From the NCBI RefSeq assembly GCF_042648505.1, contig NZ_JBHRXK010000002.1, positions 1-64,000 of the forward strand: 64,000 nucleotides of DNA. Direction: 5' to 3'. Positions 37,347-46,446 of this stretch are shown here, piece by piece. A program made the position numbers and the translations under genes. Within the stretch, counting starts at the first letter, position 1. Each line of letters opens with the position of its first letter. The DNA comes from Lysobacter_L cavernae (GTDB lineage: Bacteria; Pseudomonadota; Gammaproteobacteria; Xanthomonadales; Xanthomonadaceae). Under the pieces are notes generated by a model. The model had not been told where the DNA came from and ran no database searches. It saw nothing but the letters and a program-made list of their open reading frames with translations.

Positions 37347-38354
37347 GTGCAACAACCGCCCCCCGACCGCACGACCGTTGCAGGCACGGCCTTCGCTGCG
37401 GGCCCGGTCGCGAGTGTCGGTGCCTGGACGCTCACCGACGGCCACGCCGGCAACCGCCGCCAGGCCGAGGCGCTGGCGGCCGCGCTCGGCATCGAGGCAC
37501 GCGCCTGGACCCTACGCGCGCGCGCGCCCTGGCGCTGGCTCGCGCCGCGATGCGGGCCGGGCGCGGAACGGGCGTTCGGCGCGGAGTTCCGCACCGCCGT
37601 GCACGCCGCGCCGACGCTGGCCATCGGCTGCGGCCGCCAGGCCGCACTGGCCACCCGCCTGCTGCGCGCGCACGGCGCGCGTGCGGTGCAGATCCTCGAC
37701 CCGCGCATCGCCCCGGCGCACTGGGACCTTGTGATCGCCCCGCAGCACGACGGCCTGCAGGGCGCCAACGTGATCCCGCTGCTCGGCAGCCTGCATCCGG
37801 TCGATGACCTGTGGCTGGCCGCGGCGCGCCGCGAGTTCGCCACCTTCGCCGCCCTGCCCGCGCCGCGCATCGCGCTGCTGATCGGCGGCGCCAGCGCCCA
37901 CGCGCGCCTGGATGCGGCATGGCTGGAGGCATTGCTGGTGCGCGTGGCAGACCAGGTGCATGGTGAAGGCGGCAGCGTGCTCGCCACCGCCTCGCGGCGC
38001 ACGCCGGTGCCGCTGCGTGCGCACCTGCGCGAACGGCTCGCGCGCGTCCCCGGCGTGGTCTGGGGCGGCGACGCTGATGGCGCCAATCCCTACGCCGGCC
38101 TGCTCGGCTGGGCCGACCGCATCGTCTGTACCGCCGACTCGGTCAACATGCTGTCGGAAGCCGCGGCGACCAACGTGCCGGTGTTCGTCGCCGGCGCCGA
38201 GCGCGTCGGCGGCCGCCCCGGGCGCTTCGTGCAGGACCTGCTCGACCGCGGCCGCGTGCGCCCCTTCGACAGCGGCTGCAGCGCCTTCACGGTGACCCCG
38301 CTGCGCGAGACCGCCCGCGTCGCGGCCGAGGTCCGGGCCCGGTTGGCGCTGTAG
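37347..38354 (+). CDS. ELM1/GtrOC1 family protein
   Basis: About 335 residues. WTLTDGHAGNRRQAEALAAAL near the N-terminus and a C-terminal half with TADSVNMLSEAAATNVPVFV match the family named after plant mitochondrial fission protein ELM1, a GT-B-like fold whose bacterial members have no firmly known activity. The start is uncertain: GTG 37347 or TTG 37335, neither with a Shine-Dalgarno. Divergent from the nitroreductase gene. Confidence 0.85.
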   Translation: MQQPPPDRTTVAGTAFAAGPVASVGAWTLTDGHAGNRRQAEALAAALGIEARAWTLRARAPWRWLAPRCGPGAERAFGAEFRTAVHAAPTLAIGCGRQAALATRLLRAHGARAVQILDPRIAPAHWDLVIAPQHDGLQGANVIPLLGSLHPVDDLWLAAARREFATFAALPAPRIALLIGGASAHARLDAAWLEALLVRVADQVHGEGGSVLATASRRTPVPLRAHLRERLARVPGVVWGGDADGANPYAGLLGWADRIVCTADSVNMLSEAAATNVPVFVAGAERVGGRPGRFVQDLLDRGRVRPFDSGCSAFTVTPLRETARVAAEVRARLAL

Positions 38355-38538
38355 CGGCCGCAGCGCATCCGCCCGCGGACACCGTCTACCAGGACGAAAG
38401 CCGCCTCGGCCGGCCGACACACCGGCACATCTGATTGATAGGTCTGGCCACCGCCTTGCGGTAGGCATGGATGTGGGCGAAGTGCCCACGGTGTCGACGC
38501 CAGGCGTCACGCCCCCCTTCCTCCAGACAGGTACCCCC

Positions 38539-38820
38539 ATGAAACTGCTTTTGATCTCGACCGCCGCGCTGTTGCTGGCGGCCTCTGCCGCGCAGGCGCA
38601 ACCTCCGGGGCCGGCATCTTCGCCCGGCGCGTCCGGGCAGGACGCGCACACCACGCAGGCCACCCTCACCGTCCGCAAGAGCGGCTCCCAGAATTCGCAC
38701 GCGTCGGGGGCCACCACGCCCGCGGTGATCGTCCTGCCGGAGCAGAACGACGAGGAAGCCATGGGCCTGCTGTTGCCCGCCGTGCAGAAACTGCTGGCCC
38801 CACGCGACCCGCGCCGCTGA
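38539..38820 (+). CDS. small secreted protein, unknown function
   Basis: 93 residues. A clear Sec signal peptide (MKLLLISTAALLLAASAAQAQ) is followed by a low-complexity mature part rich in Ser, Pro, Gly and Gln without cysteine. No family recognised. 26 bp before another small secreted protein; both are likely one unit. The 184 bp upstream (38355-38538) hold nothing I can identify. Confidence 0.6.
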   Translation: MKLLLISTAALLLAASAAQAQPPGPASSPGASGQDAHTTQATLTVRKSGSQNSHASGATTPAVIVLPEQNDEEAMGLLLPAVQKLLAPRDPRR

Positions 38821-38846
38821 GCGCCCCTTCCACCGGAGATCCCGCC

Positions 38847-39140
38847 ATGAAATTCGCCGTCCATCACTGGCTGGCCACCGCTGCCCTCGCCGCCGCCGTA
38901 CTCGGTGCCGGCAGTGCCCACGCCCAACGCCAGGTCCAGTGCCCCAAGAAGACCGAGGTCTACAAGTGCGAGACGATCAACGGCCAGTCCTATTGCCGTT
39001 GCAAGCCGCGGCCGATCACCGCCCCGCCCGGCAACGACATCGAGCCGCGGCTCAAGGGCAAGCCGCAGCACAACGTCAACCTCGGCGGCAGCGCCACCGA
39101 CCAGGGCAACGGCAACCCCGAGCCCACGCCGCGGCCGTAA
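38847..39140 (+). CDS. small secreted four-cysteine protein
   Basis: 97 residues with a signal peptide (cleavage after SAHAQ, about residue 27). The mature protein has four cysteines close together (CPKK...YKCET...SYCRCK), suggesting two disulfides or a metal site, then a Pro/Gly/Asn-rich tail. GGAG lies before the ATG. No known function. Convergent with glnE. Confidence 0.65.
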   Translation: MKFAVHHWLATAALAAAVLGAGSAHAQRQVQCPKKTEVYKCETINGQSYCRCKPRPITAPPGNDIEPRLKGKPQHNVNLGGSATDQGNGNPEPTPRP

Positions 39141-39146
39141 ACCGGT

Positions 39147-41987
39147 TCAGGCCGGGGGCTGGAGCGTGTCGAAGTCCAGCCCCCGCGCCTGCGCCGCCGT
39201 GCGGATCGCGGCGCGCGCGACTGCGAGCGCCGGGTCCAGCGGCACGCGCCGCGGGCGCCGGTCGAGCGTGCAATCCAGACCGCGCGCGAGCAGCGTCGCA
39301 TGCGCCTCGCGCAGTGCCGCAGCGGTGTCGGCGTCGAATACCTCCGTCCCGTGCAGCACATCGATCAAGCCCGGGGTGTTGCGTGGCGCGAGCAGCGCCG
39401 CGTGCCCGCGCGCCACGCCCAACACCAGCGCCTGCAGCAGGAACTCCAGGTCGACCAGCCCGCCCTCGCCCTGCTTGAGGTCGAAGGTCGCCGCATCGCT
39501 GCGGTCCAGCTCGGCCCGCATGCGCCGGCGCATCGCCACCACGTCGGCATTGAGCGCCGCGCGATCACGCTCGATCGCCAGCGTCTGCGCGCGCACCTGC
39601 TCGAAGTCCTCGCCCAGCGCCGCATCACCGGCGACGAAGCGCGCGCGCACCAGCGCCTGGTGCTCCCAGGTCCAGGCGCGCTCGCGCTGGTAGTCGCGGT
39701 AGCTGGCCAGGCTCGACACCAGCAGGCCCTTGGCCCCGTCGGGACGCAGTCGCACGTCGACGTCGAACAGGCGACCGGCGCCGGTGACCGCGCCGAGCAG
39801 CGCCACCACTTTCTGCGCCAGGCGCGCGAACCAGCGCGCCGCCTCGAGCGGGCGCGCACCGTCCGAATGCGCGCCGTCGCTCTCGCCGGCATGCGGCGCG
39901 TCGTAGAGGAACACCAGGTCGAGATCGGAACCGAAGCCGAGCTCCTCGCCGCCGAGGCTGCCGTAGCCGAGCACGGCGAAGCGCGCACCGGCGACGCGGC
40001 CGTGCGCGGCCGCAACCTCGTGCTCGGCCAGACGCAGCACGCGCATGACCACACCGTCGGCCAGCCAGGCCAGCTGCTGCGCGCTGTCCACCGCCGTCTG
40101 GCGACCGTCGCGCAGCGCCATCGCGATGCGGAAGCTCAGTGCCTGGCGCACTTCGTTGAGCGCCTGCAGCACCGCCTCGGCATCGGCGTCATCGCCTTGC
40201 ACCACAGCCGCGCAGGCGGCGTGCAGCGCCTCGCGCCCGGGCAGCGGACCGGCGACCCGCGCATCCAGCAGCTCATCGAGCAGCAGCGGATAGGCGGCCA
40301 GGCGTTCGGCCAGCAGCGCACTGTGGGTGACCGCTTCGACCAGCCGCGCCAACGCCGCCGGCTGCTCGTCGAGCAGGGCCAGATAGGCGCTGCGCCGCAG
40401 CACGTTGTGCAGCAGGGCCAACAGCCGGCGCAGCGCCAGCATCGACTCGCTCGACGCCGCGGCGGCCTGCAGCAGCGCCGGCAGGACGCGGTCCAGCCGT
40501 GCTCGGGCGCTGTCGGACAGGCCGCGCACGCCGGGGCTGCGCGCGAAATCGCGCAGCATCGCATCGGCATTGCCGGCCTCGATGAAACCGGCCTCACCCA
40601 GCACCGCGCTGTCGCCGCCCTCGGGCAGCGCGCGCCAGTAGGCAGTGAGCGCATCGGGGGCATTGCGGCGGCGGCGCGGCGCCAGCAACGCGTCGAATTC
40701 GGCCATGACGTAGGCCCGCTGCCGATCGAGCGCCTCGCGCAATGACGGCCAATCGCGGTAGCCCAGCGCGACGGCGATGCGCGCGCGGTCCTCGGGCGAC
40801 TCGGGCAGGGCGTGCGTCTGCGCGTCGCGCAGCATCTGCAGGCGGTTCTCCAGCCGGCGCAGGAAACGGTAGGCCTGTGCCAGCATCGCGCCGGCCTGTG
40901 CGCTGACCCGGCGCGCGGCAACCAGCGCCTGCAGCGCCGGCAGCAGATGACGGTCACGCAGTTCCGCCTCGCGGCCGCCGTAGATGAGCTGCAGCGCCTG
41001 TACCAGGAATTCGATCTCGCGAATGCCGCCGGGACCGCGCTTGATGTCGTCGGCCAACTCCTTGCGCGCGACCTCGGCGCTGATCGCCGCCTTCATCGCG
41101 CGCAGGCCGTCGAGTGCGCCGAAATCGAGGTAACGCCGGTACACGAACGGCCGCAGCGTCTCGAGAAAGCGCGCGCCAGCATCGAGGTCGCCGGCCACCG
41201 GCCGTGCCTTCTGCCAGGCGTAACGCTCCCAGTCGCGGCCCTCGCGCTGGAAGTACTGCTCCATCGCCGCGAACGACCACGCCACCCGGCCAGCATTGCC
41301 GTAAGGCCGCAGGCGCAGGTCGACGCGATGGCAGAAGCCGTCGGCAGTGACCTCGTCGAGCAGCTTGGCCAATTGCTGGCCGAGTCGGGCGAAGTAGTGC
41401 TCGGCATCGAGCGGGCGGGGGCCGTCGCTGCTCCCGGACAGCGCGCCGCCATCGTGCTCGTAGGCGTAGACCAGGTCGACGTCGGAGCTGAAGTTGAGCT
41501 CCTCGCCGCCGAGCTTGCCGAGGCCGAACACCACCAGTCGCTGCACGGCCCCCTCGCGGCCATCGTCGCCACGGCTGCGCACCACGCCATGGCGCTGCGC
41601 GAATTCGGCCTCCAGCGCGGCCAATGCGACCTGCAGGCAGGTTTCGGCCAGCCGCGTGCTGCCGGCCAGGGTCGCGTCGACCTCGTCCAGGCCAAGCACA
41701 TCGCGCCAGATCAAACGCGTCGACTCGGCCGTGCGGTAACGACGCAGTTGCCCGGCCCAGTCGCTGCGGTGCTCGGGCGCGAGCACGGGCGGGGCGGCAG
41801 CTTCGGCACCGTCGTCATGGGTCAGCCTTGCCAGCAACTCGGGCTGGCGCGCCAGGGTGTCGATCGCAAAGTCGCTGGCGACCGCGATCCGGGCCAGCTT
41901 GTCGGCGAGTACCGCGTCGGCCGCGGCCGTCGGCAGCAGGTGCTGCGCGCGCATGCGCAGCGCGTCCAATCCATCGTTGTGCGTCAT
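39147..41987 (-). CDS. glnE: bifunctional glutamine synthetase adenylyltransferase/deadenylase
   Basis: 946 residues. GlnE adenylylates and deadenylylates glutamine synthetase in response to PII and glutamine. Both nucleotidyltransferase domains are seen: ELNFSSDVDLVYAYE in the N-terminal (deadenylase) half and ELGFGSDLDLVFLYD in the C-terminal (adenylylating) half, each followed by the helical GlnD-type regulatory domain. The ATG at 41987 is preferred; the longer frame crosses the upstream terminator. Length matches the family. Confidence 0.95.
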   Translation of the reverse strand: MTHNDGLDALRMRAQHLLPTAAADAVLADKLARIAVASDFAIDTLARQPELLARLTHDDGAEAAAPPVLAPEHRSDWAGQLRRYRTAESTRLIWRDVLGLDEVDATLAGSTRLAETCLQVALAALEAEFAQRHGVVRSRGDDGREGAVQRLVVFGLGKLGGEELNFSSDVDLVYAYEHDGGALSGSSDGPRPLDAEHYFARLGQQLAKLLDEVTADGFCHRVDLRLRPYGNAGRVAWSFAAMEQYFQREGRDWERYAWQKARPVAGDLDAGARFLETLRPFVYRRYLDFGALDGLRAMKAAISAEVARKELADDIKRGPGGIREIEFLVQALQLIYGGREAELRDRHLLPALQALVAARRVSAQAGAMLAQAYRFLRRLENRLQMLRDAQTHALPESPEDRARIAVALGYRDWPSLREALDRQRAYVMAEFDALLAPRRRRNAPDALTAYWRALPEGGDSAVLGEAGFIEAGNADAMLRDFARSPGVRGLSDSARARLDRVLPALLQAAAASSESMLALRRLLALLHNVLRRSAYLALLDEQPAALARLVEAVTHSALLAERLAAYPLLLDELLDARVAGPLPGREALHAACAAVVQGDDADAEAVLQALNEVRQALSFRIAMALRDGRQTAVDSAQQLAWLADGVVMRVLRLAEHEVAAAHGRVAGARFAVLGYGSLGGEELGFGSDLDLVFLYDAPHAGESDGAHSDGARPLEAARWFARLAQKVVALLGAVTGAGRLFDVDVRLRPDGAKGLLVSSLASYRDYQRERAWTWEHQALVRARFVAGDAALGEDFEQVRAQTLAIERDRAALNADVVAMRRRMRAELDRSDAATFDLKQGEGGLVDLEFLLQALVLGVARGHAALLAPRNTPGLIDVLHGTEVFDADTAAALREAHATLLARGLDCTLDRRPRRVPLDPALAVARAAIRTAAQARGLDFDTLQPPA

Positions 41988-42018
41988 CGCGCGATGATGG
42001 CACGGCCGACCCATCTCC

Positions 42019-42046
42019 AAAAAACAGACGCCCGCCGGAGCGGGCG
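42019..42046 (-). terminator. terminator of the subtilase gene
   Basis: Minus-strand stem CGCCCGC/GCGGGCG (42029-42046, loop TCCG) followed after CTG by six U (42024-42019). It ends the subtilase transcript before glnE. Confidence 0.8.
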
Positions 42047-42076
42047 CCTGCAGTGCGTTGCAAACAGTAGCTGGGA

Positions 42077-43435
42077 TCACTTCACCGACTTGTACGCATT
42101 GACCCGGCCGTGGCCGTAGAAGTTGTCCTGCAGATGTGGGCCGAGGTCGTCGGCACCGACGCGCAGACGCAGCTCCACCTGCATCGGCGACAGCGTGCCG
42201 CCGGCCTTGCCGATGATCAGCGCGGCGACGCCGGCTGCATGCGGCGCGGCCATGCTGGTGCCGGCGGACCAGGAATAGAACTGGGTGCCACCGCTGACGA
42301 AAGACGTGCTGAGCACCATGTCAAACGCCCAGCAGGGATTCAGGATGCCAGCCACTACGCACAACTGATTGGCCGGGGTGTAGTCGAAGTCGCCGCCCGG
42401 TGCCGCATGCCGCACCAGCCGCTTGCCGTAGTTGCTGTAGCTGGCCGGCAGATCGAGGTTGGTGTTGGGGTCGACGCCCCAGCCTTCCGGCGCCGTCGCC
42501 GAGATCGCGACCACGCCACTGAGCCCGGCCGGAAACGCAATCTGATGTGTGCCGTCCGCGTTGCTCTCGGTGTCGTAGTCGGTGGCGTCGTTGCCGGCGG
42601 AAGCAATCACGGTGGTGTTCTTGCCACGCGCGTAGTTGACCGCGCGCTGCACCGCCAGCATCAGCTCCAGGTTGTCGGGCGATTGCGCGATGCCGCCGCT
42701 CACGCCCAGGCTCATGTTGATCACGTCGGCGCCGTTGTCGCTGGCGTAGACGATGCCCTGCAGGATGCCGCCGAAGCTGCCGCTGCCGGTAACCTCGGAC
42801 AGTACCTTCACCGCAAAGAACTTGGCCTGCGGCGCCACGCCGATGGTGCCGAAGGCATTGTCGGCGGCGGCGATGATGCCGGCGACGTGGGTGCCGTGGT
42901 TGAAGCCCGGGGTGGTGACGCACGGACCCTCGCCCGGCACGAACGACGTGTTCAGCGCACCCAGCATGTTGCTGGCAAGATCAAAATGCTGGCAATAGAC
43001 ACCGCTGTCGAGCACCGCCACGCGCGCGCCGTTGCCGCGGTAGCCCAGGTCCCAGGCCTCACGCGCGTCGATCGCGGCCATGCCCCACTGGAAGTTGAAG
43101 AAGGTGTCGTTGTCGCCGCTGTTGGGCGGGTCGGCCTGCGCGCTGGCGTCGAACGGTACGGACTCGGGAATCTCGAACTGCAACTGCACATCAGGCACGG
43201 CGGAACGGATCTGGATCAGGCTTTGGGCACGGGCACGGAACCCCGCATCGGCTTCGACGATCGCCACGCCGATACCCGGATAACGCGCCGTGATGTGGCC
43301 GCCGTTCGCTTCGATCTGGCTCGCCAAGGCATCGCTGAAGCTCAGCGATTTGGCCACCACCACATGTGTTGCCGCCTGCGCTTGCCCGGCCAACAGCGCC
43401 GCGGCCGCAGCCATTGTCAACGTTAGGACTTTCAT
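42077..43435 (-). CDS. secreted S8 family serine peptidase (subtilase)
   Basis: 452 residues. Signal peptide (MKVLTLTMAAAAALLAGQAQA), a short I9-like propeptide (about 22-90), then a peptidase S8 domain with all catalytic parts: Asp in VAVLDSGVY (about 143), His in NHGTHVAGI (about 180), oxyanion Asn in ASAGNDATD, and Ser in AGTSMAAPHAAG. No C-terminal P or PPC domain, so it ends right after the fold. Extracellular protein degradation is the likely role. The start at 43435 restores the signal peptide. Confidence 0.93.
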   Translation of the reverse strand: MKVLTLTMAAAAALLAGQAQAATHVVVAKSLSFSDALASQIEANGGHITARYPGIGVAIVEADAGFRARAQSLIQIRSAVPDVQLQFEIPESVPFDASAQADPPNSGDNDTFFNFQWGMAAIDAREAWDLGYRGNGARVAVLDSGVYCQHFDLASNMLGALNTSFVPGEGPCVTTPGFNHGTHVAGIIAAADNAFGTIGVAPQAKFFAVKVLSEVTGSGSFGGILQGIVYASDNGADVINMSLGVSGGIAQSPDNLELMLAVQRAVNYARGKNTTVIASAGNDATDYDTESNADGTHQIAFPAGLSGVVAISATAPEGWGVDPNTNLDLPASYSNYGKRLVRHAAPGGDFDYTPANQLCVVAGILNPCWAFDMVLSTSFVSGGTQFYSWSAGTSMAAPHAAGVAALIIGKAGGTLSPMQVELRLRVGADDLGPHLQDNFYGHGRVNAYKSVK

Positions 43436-43661
43436 GGATGCCTCTCCGACAAGTGTGGCCTGCGGCCACGTTGTCCCCCGCGCGCAGTCCAACGCCGCCC
43501 TTTTCGACGCGGAACTGCACTCATTGGCTACGGCAAAAGCCGGCGGAATCGGCCCAGGAAAACCCGTCGGCGCGGGCAGGCAATGGCGCGCTTCTTGCCA
43601 GGCAGCCCGCGTCGCCCGCGCGGTGTGCGGACATGCCGTCCGGGCATCAGGAGTCGGGCAA

Positions 43662-43768
43662 TAAAAAAGCCCGCCCCGGTCGAACCGGTTGCGGGCCTGC
43701 TCCCTCCCCCACGTCGGGATGCGGGACCGATCGTGAAGGAAGCGTTAGCGTGTTTGCACGCTGCAGTG
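43662..43768 (-). ncRNA. candidate small RNA with intrinsic terminator
   Basis: A TATACT box (43780-43775, minus strand) would start a transcript near 43768. The RNA shows three hairpins: TTTGCAC/GTGCAAA; a TCCC.../...GGGA stem; and the terminator GCCCGC-AA-CCGGT-TCG-ACCGG-GG-GCGGGC (43696-43669) followed by six U. No minus-strand gene precedes this terminator, so it belongs to a stand-alone RNA of about 105 nt or to a leader of the subtilase gene 230 bases downstream. Promoter -35 is weak. Confidence 0.5.
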
Positions 43769-43932
43769 CAAAACAATACTTACGAGTATAGAAAGCCCCC
43801 CGCCCGGACCTCCCGGCTTCGGCGATTGCATCGCGGCGGCCGGCGGCGCAGGATCGGCCCGTTACGTTTTCATTAATAGGCGCCCCACCCCGCATTCATC
43901 TATCCGCCCGCCACGTGCACACGGAGATCGCC
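43769..43932. other. intergenic region upstream of the TonB receptor
   Basis: AT-rich pocket followed by a GC-rich part. The interval 43436-43661 between the subtilase start and the sRNA terminator, and this interval, show no ORF with a ribosome-binding site. GGAG before 43933 is the receptor's Shine-Dalgarno. Confidence 0.5.
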
Positions 43933-46419
43933 ATGGCCCGCCGTCCGCTCGTTCTGTCCCTGCTCGCCGCACTAGCCCTGCTCAGCCCGCCCCTCGCCGC
44001 CGCGCAGACCGCGCCGCCCCCCGCCGAGGACGACGACACCGAGGCCCGGACCCTGGACACGGTGGTCGTCACCGGCACCCGCAGCCAGACCCGCACCGTG
44101 GCCGAATCGCTGTCGCCGATCGACGTGATCGGCGGCCAGGAACTGGAGAACGCCGGCACGCCCGAGCTGCAGTCGGTGCTGGCGCGGCTGGTGCCGTCGT
44201 TCAACTTCCCGCGCACCTCGATCACCGACGGCTCCGACCATGTGCGCCCGGCGCAGTTGCGCGGGCTGTCGCCGGACCAGACCCTGGTGCTGGTCAACGG
44301 CAAGCGCCGCCATCGCACCGCGATCGTCAACGTCAACGGCACCGTCGGCCGCGGTTCCTCGCCGGTCGACCTCAACGCGATTCCGGTCAGCGCGATCAAG
44401 GCCATCGAGGTGTTGCGCGACGGTGCCGCGGCGCAGTACGGCACCGACGCCATCGCCGGCGTGATCAACATCATCCTCAAGAACGCCGACGAAGGCGGCG
44501 AAGTCGACGTGCGCGTCGGCGAGACCAGCGAAGGCGACGGCGAACTCGCGCAGGGCGCGGTCAACGTCGGCCTCAACCTCGCCGGCGATGGCTTCCTCAA
44601 CCTCACCGCCGAGTACCGTGACAAGAACTTCACCAACCGCTCCACGCCCGACCGGCGCCAGCAGTACCCGCTGGTCGGCGGCCAGCCGGACCCGCGCGAG
44701 GCGACGTTCGACCGCATCAACCACCGTTTCGGCGACGCCGCCACCATCGACCGTGCGCTGTTCTTCAACGGCGAGATGCCGCTGACCGAAGCGGTGGCGC
44801 TGTACGCCTTCGGCGGCTGGAGCGCACGCGACGGCGAGAGCGCCGGCTTCTACCGCCGCGCCCTCGACGCGCGCAACGTGCCGGCGATCTACCCCGACGG
44901 CTTCCTGCCGCTGATCGTGTCCAACGTCAGCGACATGTCGCTGGTGGCGGGGCTGCGTGGGCAGTTCGGCGCGGGTTGGGACTGGGACCTGAGCCTCAAC
45001 ACGGGCGGTCAGGAGTTCGACTTCTTCGTCGAGAATTCGCTCAACCGCGCGCTCGGCGCCAGCAGCCCACGCGACTTCTACGCCGGCACGCTCGACTACC
45101 GCCAGAACGCGGTCAACCTCGACTTCAACCGCGCCTTCGACGTGGGCTGGATGAGCGGGCCGCTCAACCTCGCCTTCGGTGCCGAGTCGCGCGAGGAGAA
45201 GTTCGTGCTCGCCGCCGGCGAGCCGGCGTCCTACATCGGTGGCGCGCTGGGGCAACCGCCGGGTGCGCAGGTGTTTCCGGGCTTCCGGCCCAGCGACGAG
45301 GCCGACGCCTCGCGCGACATGTGGGCGCTGTATGCCGACCTCGAAGGCAATCTCACCGAGCGCTTCTCGCTCGGCCTGGCCGGCCGCCACGAGGACTACT
45401 CGGACTTCGGCAGCACCACCAGCGGCAAGCTGTCGGCGCGCTTCGCCTTCACGCAGCACTGGGCGCTGCGCGGCACATTCAGCAACGGCTTCCGCGCACC
45501 GAACCTGCAGCAGCAGTTCTATTCGACCACCGCGACCAACTTCATCTCCGGGGTGCCGTTCGACATCCGCACCTTCCCGGTGTCGAGCCCGGTCGCGCAG
45601 GCGCTCGGCGCCGAGCCACTGCAGCCGGAGGAGTCGCGCAACCTCAGCTTCGGATTGGTGGCGCAGCCGCTCGACACCCTCAATTTCACCCTCGACTTCT
45701 ACCGCATCGACATCGACGACCGCATCGTGCTGAGCGAGAACCTGACCGGCACGGCGATCACCAACTACCTCGCCTCGCAGGGCTTCCCCGGCGTCACCGG
45801 CGGGCGCTACTTCACCAACGCGATCGACACGCGCACCGAGGGCGTGGATTTTGTCGGCCGCTGGACGCCCCCGCTCGGCGATGCCGGCAATTTCAGCCTG
45901 ACCCTGGGCTACAACCACAACGACACCGAGGTCACTCGGATCGCGCCGAACCCGCCGCAGCTGCAGGCGATCGATCCGAACCTGGTGCGCTTCGGCCGCG
46001 TCGAGCTGGGCCGCCTCACCGTGGGGTCGCCCAGGGACAAGTGGGTGCTCGGCGGCGACTACGGCATCGGCGCGTTCTCGGCCAGCCTCACCGCGACGCG
46101 CTACGGCGAATGGCAGGTACTGGGTGCGCCGCTGAGCGGGGGCCTGCCGCCGGTCGACGACACCTTCGGCCCGGACTGGGTGGTGGACCTGGCGCTCAAC
46201 TACCGCTGGGACCGCGTCACCTTCACCCTGGGCGCGGAGAACCTGTTCGACCAGTACCCGGACGAGGTCACCACCCGGCTCGCCACCGATGCCAACGGCT
46301 TCGTCAGCAGCCTGCCGGGCGACAACAGCAACACCGGCATCCTGCCGTACCCGCGCGACTCGGCGCCGTACGGGTTCAACGGCCGCTTCGTGTATGCGCG
46401 GGTGAATTACCGCTGGTGA
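43933..46419 (+). CDS. TonB-dependent outer-membrane receptor
   Basis: 828 residues. Signal peptide (cleavage after AAAQ), a TonB box-like LDTVVVTGTR, a plug domain (RGLSPDQTLVLVNGKRRHR, GAAAQYGTDAIAGVINIIL) and a 22-strand barrel ending in an aromatic residue (NYRW). It imports an unknown ligand through the outer membrane with energy from TonB-ExbBD. The plug resembles the subgroup often used for carbohydrates or peptides in Lysobacteraceae, not a typical siderophore receptor, but no neighbour gene tells the substrate. Start chosen for GGAG upstream. Confidence 0.93.
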   Translation: MARRPLVLSLLAALALLSPPLAAAQTAPPPAEDDDTEARTLDTVVVTGTRSQTRTVAESLSPIDVIGGQELENAGTPELQSVLARLVPSFNFPRTSITDGSDHVRPAQLRGLSPDQTLVLVNGKRRHRTAIVNVNGTVGRGSSPVDLNAIPVSAIKAIEVLRDGAAAQYGTDAIAGVINIILKNADEGGEVDVRVGETSEGDGELAQGAVNVGLNLAGDGFLNLTAEYRDKNFTNRSTPDRRQQYPLVGGQPDPREATFDRINHRFGDAATIDRALFFNGEMPLTEAVALYAFGGWSARDGESAGFYRRALDARNVPAIYPDGFLPLIVSNVSDMSLVAGLRGQFGAGWDWDLSLNTGGQEFDFFVENSLNRALGASSPRDFYAGTLDYRQNAVNLDFNRAFDVGWMSGPLNLAFGAESREEKFVLAAGEPASYIGGALGQPPGAQVFPGFRPSDEADASRDMWALYADLEGNLTERFSLGLAGRHEDYSDFGSTTSGKLSARFAFTQHWALRGTFSNGFRAPNLQQQFYSTTATNFISGVPFDIRTFPVSSPVAQALGAEPLQPEESRNLSFGLVAQPLDTLNFTLDFYRIDIDDRIVLSENLTGTAITNYLASQGFPGVTGGRYFTNAIDTRTEGVDFVGRWTPPLGDAGNFSLTLGYNHNDTEVTRIAPNPPQLQAIDPNLVRFGRVELGRLTVGSPRDKWVLGGDYGIGAFSASLTATRYGEWQVLGAPLSGGLPPVDDTFGPDWVVDLALNYRWDRVTFTLGAENLFDQYPDEVTTRLATDANGFVSSLPGDNSNTGILPYPRDSAPYGFNGRFVYARVNYRW

Positions 46420-46446
46420 GTCCGAGCGACGGCGTGCCGGGCCGCG

